Of a stretch of DNA of 64,000 bases, positions 1-15,000 are shown piece by piece. The position numbers and the translations under genes are program-made. Origin of the DNA: Haliclona indistincta (taxonomy: Eukaryota; Porifera; Demospongiae; Haplosclerida; Chalinidae); NCBI GenBank assembly GCA_964017065.1, contig OZ024788.1, positions 7,432,875 to 7,496,874 on the forward strand, written 5' to 3'. Under the pieces are notes generated by a model. It had not been told where the DNA came from. It ran no database searches and worked only from the letters and a program-made list of their open reading frames with translations. Each line of letters opens with the position of its first letter. The stretch's first letter is position 1.

Positions 1-3000
1 CATTGCTCCCATTGTTTATAGGCGTCATGGGAACAATGTTGTTTATGTAATTTTTTTACCATTATTTTATTATTATTATATTTTTTTCCAATAATACTCA
101 AGGAACCACATGCATAAAAAATATATAATACTAAAATAATGGAAAAAAAATTAAATAAAAAACATTGTTCCCATTGTTTATAGGCGTCATGGGAACAATG
201 TTGTTTATGTAATTTTTTTTACCATTATTTTATTATTATTATATATTTTTTCAATAATACTCAAGGAACCACATGCATAAAAAATATATAATACTAAAAT
301 AATGGAAAAAAAAAATTAAACAAAAAACATTGTTCCAATGACGCCTATAAACAATGTGAACAAATTTTATATTTGATTTTTTACCATTATTTTAGTATTA
401 TTATACCTATTTCAATAATACACAAGGACCCAAATCCATAAAATATAAAATAGTGTGAGTCAGAAGTCTCTAATTAAGACAAAGTGCAGAAAGGGAATTT
501 TCATTAAAAAAAACGAAAATTGTTTCTCGCGCCTATTCAACTAAAACATTACTGTCACCGAAGATTGACATAGGTTTGTATCCCGGAGAGCTGAACCGAA
601 AGTCGTAATGCGCCGCGACGAAAATTTTGCATTTTTGTGGCTTCAGGATGCCCGGAAATGCACACTTTGCTAATGGGCACAATGATTTTTATTTAATTTT
701 TTTACCATCATTTTATTATTTTATATTTTGTATGTATGAGGTTCCTTGTGTATTATTGAAAAAAATATGTAATTAATAAAAAATAATGGTAAAAAAAAAT
801 TAAATAAAAAACATTGTTCCCATTGTTTATAGGCGTCGTAGGAACAATGTTTTTTATTTAATTTTTTTGACCATTATTTTAGTATTATATATTTTTTATG
901 CATGTGCTTCCTAGTGTATTATTGAAAGAATATATAATAATAATAAAAAAATGGTAAAAAAAATTAAATAAAAAACATTGTTCCCATTGTTTATAGGCGT
1001 CATGGGAACAATGTTTTTTATTTAATTTTTTTAACCCTTATTTTAGTATTATATATTTTTATGCATGTGGTTCCTTGTGTATTATTGAAAAAAAAATAAT
1101 AATGATAAAATTATGGTAGATAAAATAAATAAAAAAGATTGTTCCCATTGTTTATAAGTGTCATGGGAGAACAATGTTTTTTATTTATTTTTTTTACCAA
1201 TATTTTACTATTATATATTTTTTATGCATGTAGTTCCTTGAGTATTGTTGAAAAAAAACATAATAATAATAAAATAGTGGTAAAAAAAATTAAATAAAGA
1301 ACGTTGTTACTGTGACGCCTATAAACAATGGGAACAATCTTTTTTATTTATTTTTTTACCATTATTTTATTATTATTATATATTTTTTCAATAATACACA
1401 AGGAACCACATGCATAAAAAATATATAATACTAAAATTATGGTAAACAAAATTAAATAAAAACATTGCTCCCATTGTTTATAGGCTTCATGGGAACAATG
1501 TTGTTTATGTAATTTTTTTTACCATTATTTTATTATTATTATATTTTTTTCCAATAATACTCAAGGAACCACATGCATAAAAAATATATAATACTAAAAT
1601 AATGGAAAAAAAATTAAATAAAAAACATTGTTCCCATTGTTTATAGGCGTCATGGGAACAATGTTGTTTATGTAATTTTTTTTACCATTATTTTATTATT
1701 ATTATATATTTTTTCAATAATACTCAAGGAACCACATGCATAAAAAATATATAATACTAAAATAATGGAAAAAAAAAATTAAACAAAAAACATTGTTCCA
1801 ATGACGCCTATAAACAATGTGAACAAATTTTATATTTGATTTTTTACCATTATTTTAGTATTATTATACCTATTTCAATAATACACAAGGACCCAAATCC
1901 ATAAAATATAAAATAGTGTGAGTCAGAAGTCTCTAATTAAGACAAAGTGCAGAAAGGGAATTTTCATTAAAAAAAACGAAAATTGTTTCTCGCGCCTATT
2001 CAACTAAAACATTACTGTCACCGAAGATTGACATAGGTTTGTATCCCGGAGAGCTGAACCGAAAGTCGTAATGCGCCGCGACGAAAATTTTGCATTTTTG
2101 TGGCTTCAGGATGCCCGGAAACGCACACTTTGCTAATGGGCACAATGATTTTTATTTAATTTTTTTACCATCATTTTATTATTTTATATTTTGTATGTAT
2201 GAGGTTCCTTGTGTATTATTGAAAAAAATATGTAATTAATAAAAAATAATGGTAAAAAAAAATTAAATAAAAAACATTGTTCCCATTGTTTATAGGCGTC
2301 GTAGGAACAATGTTTTTTATTTAATTTTTTTGACCATTATTTTAGTATTATATATTTTTTATGCATGTGCTTCCTAGTGTATTATTGAAAGAATATATAA
2401 TAATAATAAAAAAATGGTAAAAAAAATTAAATAAAAAACATTGTTCCCATTGTTTATAGGCGTCATGGGAACAATGTTTTTTATTTAATTTTTTTAACCC
2501 TTATTTTAGTATTATATATTTTTATGCATGTGGTTCCTTGTGTATTATTGAAAAAAAAATAATAATGATAAAATTATGGTAGATAAAATAAATAAAAAAG
2601 ATTGTTCCCATTGTTTATAAGTGTCATGGGAGAACAATGTTTTTTATTTATTTTTTTTACCAATATTTTACTATTATATATTTTTTATGCATGTAGTTCC
2701 TTGAGTATTGTTGAAAAAAAACATAATAATAATAAAATAGTGGTAAAAAAAATTAAATAAAGAACGTTGTTACTGTGACGCCTATAAACAATGGGAACAA
2801 TCTTTTTTATTTATTTTTTTACCATTATTTTATTATTATTATATATTTTTTCAATAATACACAAGGAACCACATGCATAAAAAATATATAATACTAAAAT
2901 TATGGTAAACAAAATTAAATAAAAACATTGCTCCCATTGTTTATAGGCTTCATGGGAACAATGTTGTTTATGTAATTTTTTTTACCATTATTTTATTATT

Positions 3001-6000
3001 ATTATATTTTTTTCCAATAATACTCAAGGAACCACATGCATAAAAAATATATAATACTAAAATAATGGAAAAAAAATTAAATAAAAAACATTGTTCCCAT
3101 TGTTTATAGGCGTCATGGGAACAATGTTGTTTATGTAATTTTTTTTACCATTATTTTATTATTATTATATATTTTTTCAATAATACTCAAGGAACCACAT
3201 GCATAAAAAATATATAATACTAAAATAATGGAAAAAAAAAATTAAACAAAAAACATTGTTCCAATGACGCCTATAAACAATGTGAACAAATTTTATATTT
3301 GATTTTTTACCATTATTTTAGTATTATTATACTTATTTCAATAATACACAAGGACCCAAATCCATAAAATATAAAATAGTGTGAGTCAGAAGTCTCTAAT
3401 TAAGACAAAGTGCAGAAAGGGAATTTTCATTAAAAAAAACGAAAATTGTTTCTCGCGCCTATTCAACTAAAACATTACTGTGACCGAAGATTGACATAGG
3501 TTTGTATCCCGGAGAGCTGAACCGAAAGTCGTAATGCGCCGCGACGAAAATTTTGCATTTTTGTGGCTTCAGGATGCCCGGAAACGCACACTTTGCTAAT
3601 GGGCACAATGATTTTTATTTAATTTTTTTACCATCATTTTATTATTTTATATTTTGTATGTATGAGGTTCCTTGTGTATTATTGAAAAAAATATGTAATT
3701 AATAAAAAATAATGGTAAAAAAAAATTAAATAAAAAACATTGTTCCCATTGTTTATAGGCGTCGTAGGAACAATGTTTTTTATTTAATTTTTTTGACCAT
3801 TATTTTAGTATTATATATTTTTTATGCATGTGCTTCCTAGTGTATTATTGAAAGAATATATAATAATAATAAAAAAATGGTAAAAAAAATTAAATAAAAA
3901 ACATTGTTCCCATTGTTTATAGGCGTCATGGGAACAATGTTTTTTATTTAATTTTTTTAACCCTTATTTTAGTATTATATATTTTTATGCATGTGGTTCC
4001 TTGTGTATTATTGAAAAAAAAATAATAATGATAAAATTATGGTAGATAAAATAAATAAAAAAGATTGTTCCCATTGTTTATAAGTGTCATGGGAGAACAA
4101 TGTTTTTTATTTATTTTTTTTACCAATATTTTACTATTATATATTTTTTATGCATGTAGTTCCTTGAGTATTGTTGAAAAAAAACATAATAATAATAAAA
4201 TAGTGGTAAAAAAAATTAAATAAAAAACGTTGTTACTGTGACGCCTATAAACAATGGGAACAATCTTTTTTATTTATTTTTTTACCATTATTTTATTATT
4301 ATTATATATTTTTTCAATAATACACAAGGAACCACATGCATAAAAAATATATAATACTAAAATTATGGTAAACAAAATTAAATAAAAACATTGCTCCCAT
4401 TGTTTATAGGCGTCATGGGAACAATGTTGTTTATGTAATTTTTTTTTACCATTATTTTATTATTATTATATATTTTTTCAATAATACTCAAGGAACCACA
4501 TGCATAAAAAATATATAATACTAAAATAATGGAAAAAAAATTAAATAAAAAACATTGTTCCCATTGTTTATAGGCGTCATGGGAACAATGTTGTTCATGT
4601 AATTTTTTTTACCATTATTTTATTATTATTATATATTTTTTCAATAATACTCAAGGAACCACATGCATAAAAAATATATAATACTAAAATAATGGAAAAA
4701 AAAAATTAAACAAAAAACATTGTTCCAATGACGCCTATAAACAATGTGAACAAATTTTATATTTGATTTTTTACCATTATTTTAGTATTATTATACTTAT
4801 TTCAATAATACACAAGGACCCAAATCCATAAAATATAAAATAGTGTGAGTCAGAAGTCTCTAATTAAGACAAAGTGCAGAAAGGGAATTTTCATTAAAAA
4901 AAACGAAAATTGTTTCTCGCGCCTATTCAACTAAAACATTACTGTGACCGAAGATTGACATAGGTTTGTATCCCGGAGAGCTGAACCGAAAGTCGTAATG
5001 CGCCGCGACGAAAATTTTGCATTTTTGTGGCTTCAGGATGCCCGGAAACGCACACTTTGCTAATGGGCACAATGATTTTTATTTAATTTTTTTACCATCA
5101 TTTTATTATTTTATATTTTGTATGTATGAGGTTCCTTGTGTATTATTGAAAAAAATATGTAATTAATAAAAAATAATGGTAAAAAAAAATTAAATAAAAA
5201 ACATTGTTCCCATTGTTTATAGGCGTCGTAGGAACAATGTTTTTTATTTAATTTTTTTGACCATTATTTTAGTATTATATATTTTTTATGCATGTGCTTC
5301 CTAGTGTATTATTGAAAGAATATATAATAATAATAAAAAAATGGTAAAAAAAATTAAATAAAAAACATTGTTCCCATTGTTTATAGGCGTCATGGGAACA
5401 ATGTTTTTTATTTAATTTTTTTAACCCTTATTTTAGTATTATATATTTTTATGCATGTGGTTCCTTGTGTATTATTGAAAAAAAAATAATAATGATAAAA
5501 TTATGGTAGATAAAATAAATAAAAAAGATTGTTCCCATTGTTTATAAGTGTCATGGGAGAACAATGTTTTTTATTTATTTTTTTTACCAATATTTTACTA
5601 TTATATATTTTTTATGCATGTAGTTCCTTGAGTATTGTTGAAAAAAAACATAATAATAATAAAATAGTGGTAAAAAAAATTAAATAAAAAACGTTGTTAC
5701 TGTGACGCCTATAAACAATGGGAACAATCTTTTTTATTTATTTTTTTACCATTATTTTATTATTATTATATATTTTTTCAATAATACACAAGGAACCACA
5801 TGCATAAAAAATATATAATACTAAAATTATGGTAAACAAAATTAAATAAAAACATTGCTCCCATTGTTTATAGGCGTCATGGGAACAATGTTGTTTATGT
5901 AATTTTTTTTTACCATTATTTTATTATTATTATATATTTTTTCAATAATACTCAAGGAACCACATGCATAAAAAATATATAATACTAAAATAATGGAAAA

Positions 6001-9000
6001 AAAATTAAATAAAAAACATTGTTCCCATTGTTTATAGGCGTCATGGGAACAATGTTGTTCATGTAATTTTTTTTACCATTATTTTATTATTATTATATAT
6101 TTTTTCAATAATACTCAAGGAACCACATGCATAAAAAATATATAATACTAAAATAATGGAAAAAAAAAATTAAACAAAAAACATTGTTCCAATGACGCCT
6201 ATAAACAATGTGAACAAATTTTATATTTGATTTTTTACCATTATTTTAGTATTATTATACTTATTTCAATAATACACAAGGACCCAAATCCATAAAATAT
6301 AAAATAGTGTGAGTCAGAAGTCTCTAATTAAGACAAAGTGCAGAAAGGGAATTTTCATTAAAAAAAACGAAAATTGTTTCTCGCGCCTATTCAACTAAAA
6401 CATTACTGTGACCGAAGATTGACATAGGTTTGTATCCCGGAGAGCTGAACCGAAAGTCGTAATGCGCCGCGACGAAAATTTTGCATTTTTGTGGCTTCAG
6501 GATGCCCGGAAACGCACACTTTGCTAATGGGCACAATGATTTTTATTTAATTTTTTTACCATCATTTTATTATTTTATATTTTGTATGTATGAGGTTCCT
6601 TGTGTATTATTGAAAAAAATATGTAATTAATAAAAAATAATGGTAAAAAAAAATTAAATAAAAAACATTGTTCCCATTGTTTATAGGCGTCGTAGGAACA
6701 ATGTTTTTTATTTAATTTTTTTGACCATTATTTTAGTATTATATATTTTTTATGCATGTGCTTCCTAGTGTATTATTGAAAGAATATATAATAATAATAA
6801 AAAAATGGTAAAAAAAATTAAATAAAAAACATTGTTCCCATTGTTTATAGGCGTCATGGGAACAATGTTTTTTATTTAATTTTTTTAACCCTTATTTTAG
6901 TATTATATATTTTTATGCATGTGGTTCCTTGTGTATTATTGAAAAAAAAATAATAATGATAAAATTATGGTAGATAAAATAAATAAAAAAGATTGTTCCC
7001 ATTGTTTATAAGTGTCATGGGAGAACAATGTTTTTTATTTATTTTTTTTACCAATATTTTACTATTATATATTTTTTATGCATGTAGTTCCTTGAGTATT
7101 GTTGAAAAAAAACATAATAATAATAAAATAGTGGTAAAAAAAATTAAATAAAAAACGTTGTTACTGTGACGCCTATAAACAATGGGAACAATCTTTTTTA
7201 TTTATTTTTTTACCATTATTTTATTATTATTATATATTTTTTCAATAATACACAAGGAACCACATGCATAAAAAATATATAATACTAAAATTATGGTAAA
7301 CAAAATTAAATAAAAACATTGCTCCCATTGTTTATAGGCGTCATGGGAACAATGTTGTTTATGTAATTTTTTTTTACCATTATTTTATTATTATTATATA
7401 TTTTTTCAATAATACTCAAGGAACCACATGCATAAAAAATATATAATACTAAAATAATGGAAAAAAAATTAAATAAAAAACATTGTTCCCATTGTTTATA
7501 GGCGTCATGGGAACAATGTTGTTCATGTAATTTTTTTTACCATTATTTTATTATTATTATATATTTTTTCAATAATACTCAAGGAACCACATGCATAAAA
7601 AATATATAATACTAAAATAATGGAAAAAAAAAATTAAACAAAAAACATTGTTCCAATGACGCCTATAAACAATGTGAACAAATTTTATATTTGATTTTTT
7701 ACCATTATTTTAGTATTATTATACTTATTTCAATAATACACAAGGACCCAAATCCATAAAATATAAAATAGTGTGAGTCAGAAGTCTCTAATTAAGACAA
7801 AGTGCAGAAAGGGAATTTTCATTTAAAAAAACGAAAATTGTTTCTCGCGCCTATTCAACTAAAACATTACTGTGACCGAAGATTGACATAGGTTTGTATC
7901 CCGGAGAGCTGAACCGAAAGTCGTAATGCGCCGCGACGAAAATTTTGCATTTTTGTGGCTTCAGGATGCCCGGAAACGCACACTTTGCTAATGGGCACAA
8001 TGATTTTTATTTAATTTTTTTACCATCATTTTATTATTTTATATTTTGTATGTATGAGGTTCCTTGTGTATTATTGAAAAAAATATGTAATTAATAAAAA
8101 ATAATGGTAAAAAAAAATTAAATAAAAAACATTGTTCCCATTGTTTATAGGCGTCGTAGGAACAATGTTTTTTATTTAATTTTTTTGACCATTATTTTAG
8201 TATTATATATTTTTTATGCATGTGCTTCCTAGTGTATTATTGAAAGAATATATAATAATAATAAAAAAATGGTAAAAAAAATTAAATAAAAAACATTGTT
8301 CCCATTGTTTATAGGCGTCATGGGAACAATGTTTTTTATTTAATTTTTTTAACCCTTATTTTAGTATTATATATTTTTATGCATGTGGTTCCTTGTGTAT
8401 TATTGAAAAAAAAATAATAATGATAAAATTATGGTAGATAAAATAAATAAAAAAGATTGTTCCCATTGTTTATAAGTGTCATGGGAGAACAATGTTTTTT
8501 ATTTATTTTTTTTACCAATATTTTACTATTATATATTTTTTATGCATGTAGTTCCTTGAGTATTGTTGAAAAAAAACATAATAATAATAAAATAGTGGTA
8601 AAAAAAATTAAATAAAAAACGTTGTTACTGTGACGCCTATAAACAATGGGAACAATCTTTTTTATTTATTTTTTTACCATTATTTTATTATTATTATATA
8701 TTTTTTCAATAATACACAAGGAACCACATGCATAAAAAATATATAATACTAAAATTATGGTAAACAAAATTAAATAAAAACATTGCTCCCATTGTTTATA
8801 GGCGTCATGGGAACAATGTTGTTTATGTAATTTTTTTTTACCATTATTTTATTATTATTATATATTTTTTCAATAATACTCAAGGAACCACATGCATAAA
8901 AAATATATAATACTAAAATAATGGAAAAAAAATTAAATAAAAAACATTGTTCCCATTGTTTATAGGCGTCATGGGAACAATGTCGTTCATGTAATTTTTT

Positions 9001-12000
9001 TTACCATTATTTTATTATTATTATATATTTTTTCAATAATACTCAAGGAACCACATGCATAAAAAATATATAATACTAAAATAATGGAAAAAAAAAATTA
9101 AACAAAAAACATTGTTCCAATGACGCCTATAAACAATGTGAACAAATTTTATATTTGATTTTTTACCATTATTTTAGTATTATTATACTTATTTCAATAA
9201 TACACAAGGACCCAAATCCATAAAATATAAAATAGTGTGAGTCAGAAGTCTCTAATTAAGACAAAGTGCAGAAAGGGAATTTTCATTTAAAAAAACGAAA
9301 ATTGTTTCTCGCGCCTATTCAACTAAAACATTACTGTGACCGAAGATTGACATAGGTTTGTATCCCGGAGAGCTGAACCGAAAGTCGTAATGCGCCGCGA
9401 CGAAAATTTTGCATTTTTGTGGCTTCAGGATGCCCGGAAACGCACACTTTGCTAATGGGCACAATGATTTTTATTTAATTTTTTTACCATCATTTTATTA
9501 TTTTATATTTTGTATGTATGAGGTTCCTTGTGTATTATTGAAAAAAATATGTAATTAATAAAAAATAATGGTAAAAAAAAATTAAATAAAAAACATTGTT
9601 CCCATTGTTTATAGGCGTCGTAGGAACAATGTTTTTTATTTAATTTTTTTGACCATTATTTTAGTATTATATATTTTTTATGCATGTGCTTCCTAGTGTA
9701 TTATTGAAAGAATATATAATAATAATAAAAAAATGGTAAAAAAAATTAAATAAAAAACATTGTTCCCATTGTTTATAGGCGTCATGGGAACAATGTTTTT
9801 TATTTAATTTTTTTAACCCTTATTTTAGTATTATATATTTTTATGCATGTGGTTCCTTGTGTATTATTGAAAAAAAAATAATAATGATAAAATTATGGTA
9901 GATAAAATAAATAAAAAAGATTGTTCCCATTGTTTATAAGTGTCATGGGAGAACAATGTTTTTTATTTATTTTTTTTACCAATATTTTACTATTATATAT
10001 TTTTTATGCATGTAGTTCCTTGAGTATTGTTGAAAAAAAACATAATAATAATAAAATAGTGGTAAAAAAAATTAAATAAAAAACGTTGTTACTGTGACGC
10101 CTATAAACAATGGGAACAATCTTTTTTATTTATTTTTTTACCATTATTTTATTATTATTATATATTTTTTCAATAATACACAAGGAACCACATGCATAAA
10201 AAATATATAATACTAAAATAATGGAAAAAAAAAATTAAACAAAAAACATTGTTCCAATGACGCCTATAAACAATGTGAACAAATTTTATATTTGATTTTT
10301 TACCATTATTTTAGTATTATTATACTTATTTCAATAATACACAAGGACCCAAATCCATAAAATATAAAATAGTGTGAGTCAGAAGTCTCTAATTAAGACA
10401 AAGTGCAGAAAGGGAATTTTCATTTAAAAAAACGAAAATTGTTTCTCGCGCCTATTCAACTAAAACATTACTGTGACCGAAGATTGACATAGGTTTGTAT
10501 CCCGGAGAGCTGAACCGAAAGTCGTAATGCGCCGCGACGAAAATTTTGCATTTTTGTGGCTTCAGGATGCCCGGAAACGCACACTTTGCTAATGGGCACA
10601 ATGATTTTTATTTAATTTTTTTACCATCATTTTATTATTTTATATTTTGTATGTATGAGGTTCCTTGTGTATTATTGAAAAAAATATGTAATTAATAAAA
10701 AATAATGGTAAAAAAAAATTAAATAAAAAACATTGTTCCCATTGTTTATAGGCGTCGTAGGAACAATGTTTTTTATTTAATTTTTTTGACCATTATTTTA
10801 GTATTATATATTTTTTATGCATGTGCTTCCTAGTGTATTATTGAAAGAATATATAATAATAATAAAAAAATGGTAAAAAAAATTAAATAAAAAACATTGT
10901 TCCCATTGTTTATAGGCGTCATGGGAACAATGTTTTTTATTTAATTTTTTTAACCCTTATTTTAGTATTATATATTTTTATGCATGTGGTTCCTTGTGTA
11001 TTATTGAAAAAAAAATAATAATGATAAAATTATGGTAGATAAAATAAATAAAAAAGATTGTTCCCATTGTTTATAAGTGTCATGGGAGAACAATGTTTTT
11101 TATTTATTTTTTTTACCAATATTTTACTATTATATATTTTTTATGCATGTAGTTCCTTGAGTATTGTTGAAAAAAAACATAATAATAATAAAATAGTGGT
11201 AAAAAAAATTAAATAAAAAACGTTGTTACTGTGACGCCTATAAACAATGGGAACAATCTTTTTTATTTATTTTTTTACCATTATTTTATTATTATTATAT
11301 ATTTTTTCAATAATACACAAGGAACCACATGCATAAAAAATATATAATACTAAAATTATGGTAAACAAAATTAAATAAAAACATTGCTCCCATTGTTTAT
11401 AGGCGTCATGGGAACAATGTTGTTTATGTAATTTTTTTTTACCATTATTTTATTATTATTATATATTTTTTCAATAATACTCAAGGAACCACATGCATAA
11501 AAAATATATAATACTAAAATAATGGAAAAAAAATTAAATAAAAAACATTGTTCCCATTGTTTATAGGCGTCATGGGAACAATGTTGTTCATGTAATTTTT
11601 TTTACCATTATTTTATTATTATTATATATTTTTTCAATAATACTCAAGGAACCACATGCATAAAAAATATATAATACTAAAATAATGGAAAAAAAAAATT
11701 AAACAAAAAACATTGTTCCAATGACGCCTATAAACAATGTGAACAAATTTTATATTTGATTTTTTACCATTATTTTAGTATTATTATACTTATTTCAATA
11801 ATACACAAGGACCCAAATCCATAAAATATAAAATAGTGTGAGTCAGAAGTCTCTAATTAAGACAAAGTGCAGAAAGGGAATTTTCATTAAAAAAAACGAA
11901 AATTGTTTCTCGCGCCTATTCAACTAAAACATTACTGTGACCGAAGATTGACATAGGTTTGTATCCCGGAGAGCTGAACCGAAAGTCGTAATGCGCCGCG

Positions 12001-15000
12001 ACGAAAATTTTGCATTTTTGTGGCTTCAGGATGCCCGGAAACGCACACTTTGCTAATGGGCACAATGATTTTTATTTAATTTTTTTACCATCATTTTATT
12101 ATTTTATATTTTGTATGTATGAGGTTCCTTGTGTATTATTGAAAAAAATATGTAATTAATAAAAAATAATGGTAAAAAAAAATTAAATAAAAAACATTGT
12201 TCCCATTGTTTATAGGCGTCGTAGGAACAATGTTTTTTATTTAATTTTTTTGACCATTATTTTAGTATTATATATTTTTTATGCATGTGCTTCCTAGTGT
12301 ATTATTGAAAGAATATATAATAATAATAAAAAAATGGTAAAAAAAATTAAATAAAAAACATTGTTCCCATTGTTTATAGGCGTCATGGGAACAATGTTTT
12401 TTATTTAATTTTTTTAACCCTTATTTTAGTATTATATATTTTTATGCATGTGGTTCCTTGTGTATTATTGAAAAAAAAATAATAATGATAAAATTATGGT
12501 AGATAAAATAAATAAAAAAGATTGTTCCCATTGTTTATAAGTGTCATGGGAGAACAATGTTTTTTATTTATTTTTTTTACCAATATTTTACTATTATATA
12601 TTTTTTATGCATGTAGTTCCTTGAGTATTGTTGAAAAAAAACATAATAATAATAAAATAGTGGTAAAAAAAATTAAATAAAAAACGTTGTTACTGTGACG
12701 CCTATAAACAATGGGAACAATCTTTTTTATTTATTTTTTTACCATTATTTTATTATTATTATATATTTTTTCAATAATACACAAGGAACCACATGCATAA
12801 AAAATATATAATACTAAAATTATGGTAAACAAAATTAAATAAAAACATTGCTCCCATTGTTTATAGGCGTCATGGGAACAATGTTGTTTATGTAATTTTT
12901 TTTTACCATTATTTTATTATTATTATATATTTTTTCAATAATACTCAAGGAACCACATGCATAAAAAATATATAATACTAAAATAATGGAAAAAAAATTA
13001 AATAAAAAACATTGTTCCCATTGTTTATAGGCGTCATGGGAACAATGTTGTTCATGTAATTTTTTTTACCATTATTTTATTATTATTATATATTTTTTCA
13101 ATAATACTCAAGGAACCACATGCATAAAAAATATATAATACTAAAATAATGGAAAAAAAAAATTAAACAAAAAACATTGTTCCAATGACGCCTATAAACA
13201 ATGTGAACAAATTTTATATTTGATTTTTTACCATTATTTTAGTATTATTATACTTATTTCAATAATACACAAGGACCCAAATCCATAAAATATAAAATAG
13301 TGTGAGTCAGAAGTCTCTAATTAAGACAAAGTGCAGAAAGGGAATTTTCATTAAAAAAAACGAAAATTGTTTCTCGCGCCTATTCAACTAAAACATTACT
13401 GTGACCGAAGATTGACATAGGTTTGTATCCCGGAGAGCTGAACCGAAAGTCGTAATGCGCCGCGACGAAAATTTTGCATTTTTGTGGCTTCAGGATGCCC
13501 GGAAACGCACACTTTGCTAATGGGCACAATGATTTTTATTTAATTTTTTTACCATCATTTTATTATTTTATATTTTGTATGTATGAGGTTCCTTGTGTAT
13601 TATTGAAAAAAATATGTAATTAATAAAAAATAATGGTAAAAAAAAATTAAATAAAAAACATTGTTCCCATTGTTTATAGGCGTCGTAGGAACAATGTTTT
13701 TTATTTAATTTTTTTGACCATTATTTTAGTATTATATATTTTTTATGCATGTGCTTCCTAGTGTATTATTGAAAGAATATATAATAATAATAAAAAAATG
13801 GTAAAAAAAATTAAATAAAAAACATTGTTCCCATTGTTTATAGGCGTCATGGGAACAATGTTTTTTATTTAATTTTTTTAACCCTTATTTTAGTATTATA
13901 TATTTTTATGCATGTGGTTCCTTGTGTATTATTGAAAAAAAAATAATAATGATAAAATTATGGTAGATAAAATAAATAAAAAAGATTGTTCCCATTGTTT
14001 ATAAGTGTCATGGGAGAACAATGTTTTTTATTTATTTTTTTTACCAATATTTTACTATTATATATTTTTTATGCATGTAGTTCCTTGAGTATTGTTGAAA
14101 AAAAACATAATAATAATAAAATAGTGGTAAAAAAAATTAAATAAAAAACGTTGTTACTGTGACGCCTATAAACAATGGGAACAATCTTTTTTATTTATTT
14201 TTTTACCATTATTTTATTATTATTATATATTTTTTCAATAATACACAAGGAACCACATGCATAAAAAATATATAATACTAAAATTATGGTAAACAAAATT
14301 AAATAAAAACATTGCTCCCATTGTTTATAGGCGTCATGGGAACAATGTTGTTTATGTAATTTTTTTTTACCATTATTTTATTATTATTATATATTTTTTC
14401 AATAATACTCAAGGAACCACATGCATAAAAAATATATAATACTAAAATAATGGAAAAAAAATTAAATAAAAAACATTGTTCCCATTGTTTATAGGCGTCA
14501 TGGGAACAATGTTGTTCATGTAATTTTTTTTACCATTATTTTATTATTATTATATATTTTTTCAATAATACTCAAGGAACCACATGCATAAAAAATATAT
14601 AATACTAAAATAATGGAAAAAAAAAATTAAACAAAAAACATTGTTCCAATGACGCCTATAAACAATGTGAACAAATTTTATATTTGATTTTTTACCATTA
14701 TTTTAGTATTATTATACTTATTTCAATAATACACAAGGACCCAAATCCATAAAATATAAAATAGTGTGAGTCAGAAGTCTCTAATTAAGACAAAGTGCAG
14801 AAAGGGAATTTTCATTTAAAAAAACGAAAATTGTTTCTCGCGCCTATTCAACTAAAACATTACTGTGACCGAAGATTGACATAGGTTTGTATCCCGGAGA
14901 GCTGAACCGAAAGTCGTAATGCGCCGCGACGAAAATTTTGCATTTTTGTGGCTTCAGGATGCCCGGAAACGCACACTTTGCTAATGGGCACAATGATTTT

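Noticed and set aside
540..640. CENP-B-box-like sequence in the HOR core (reverse strand TTTCGGTTCAGCTCTCCGGG)
   Set aside because: The TTCG and A match but CGGG lies four bases too far away for the CENP-B box consensus.
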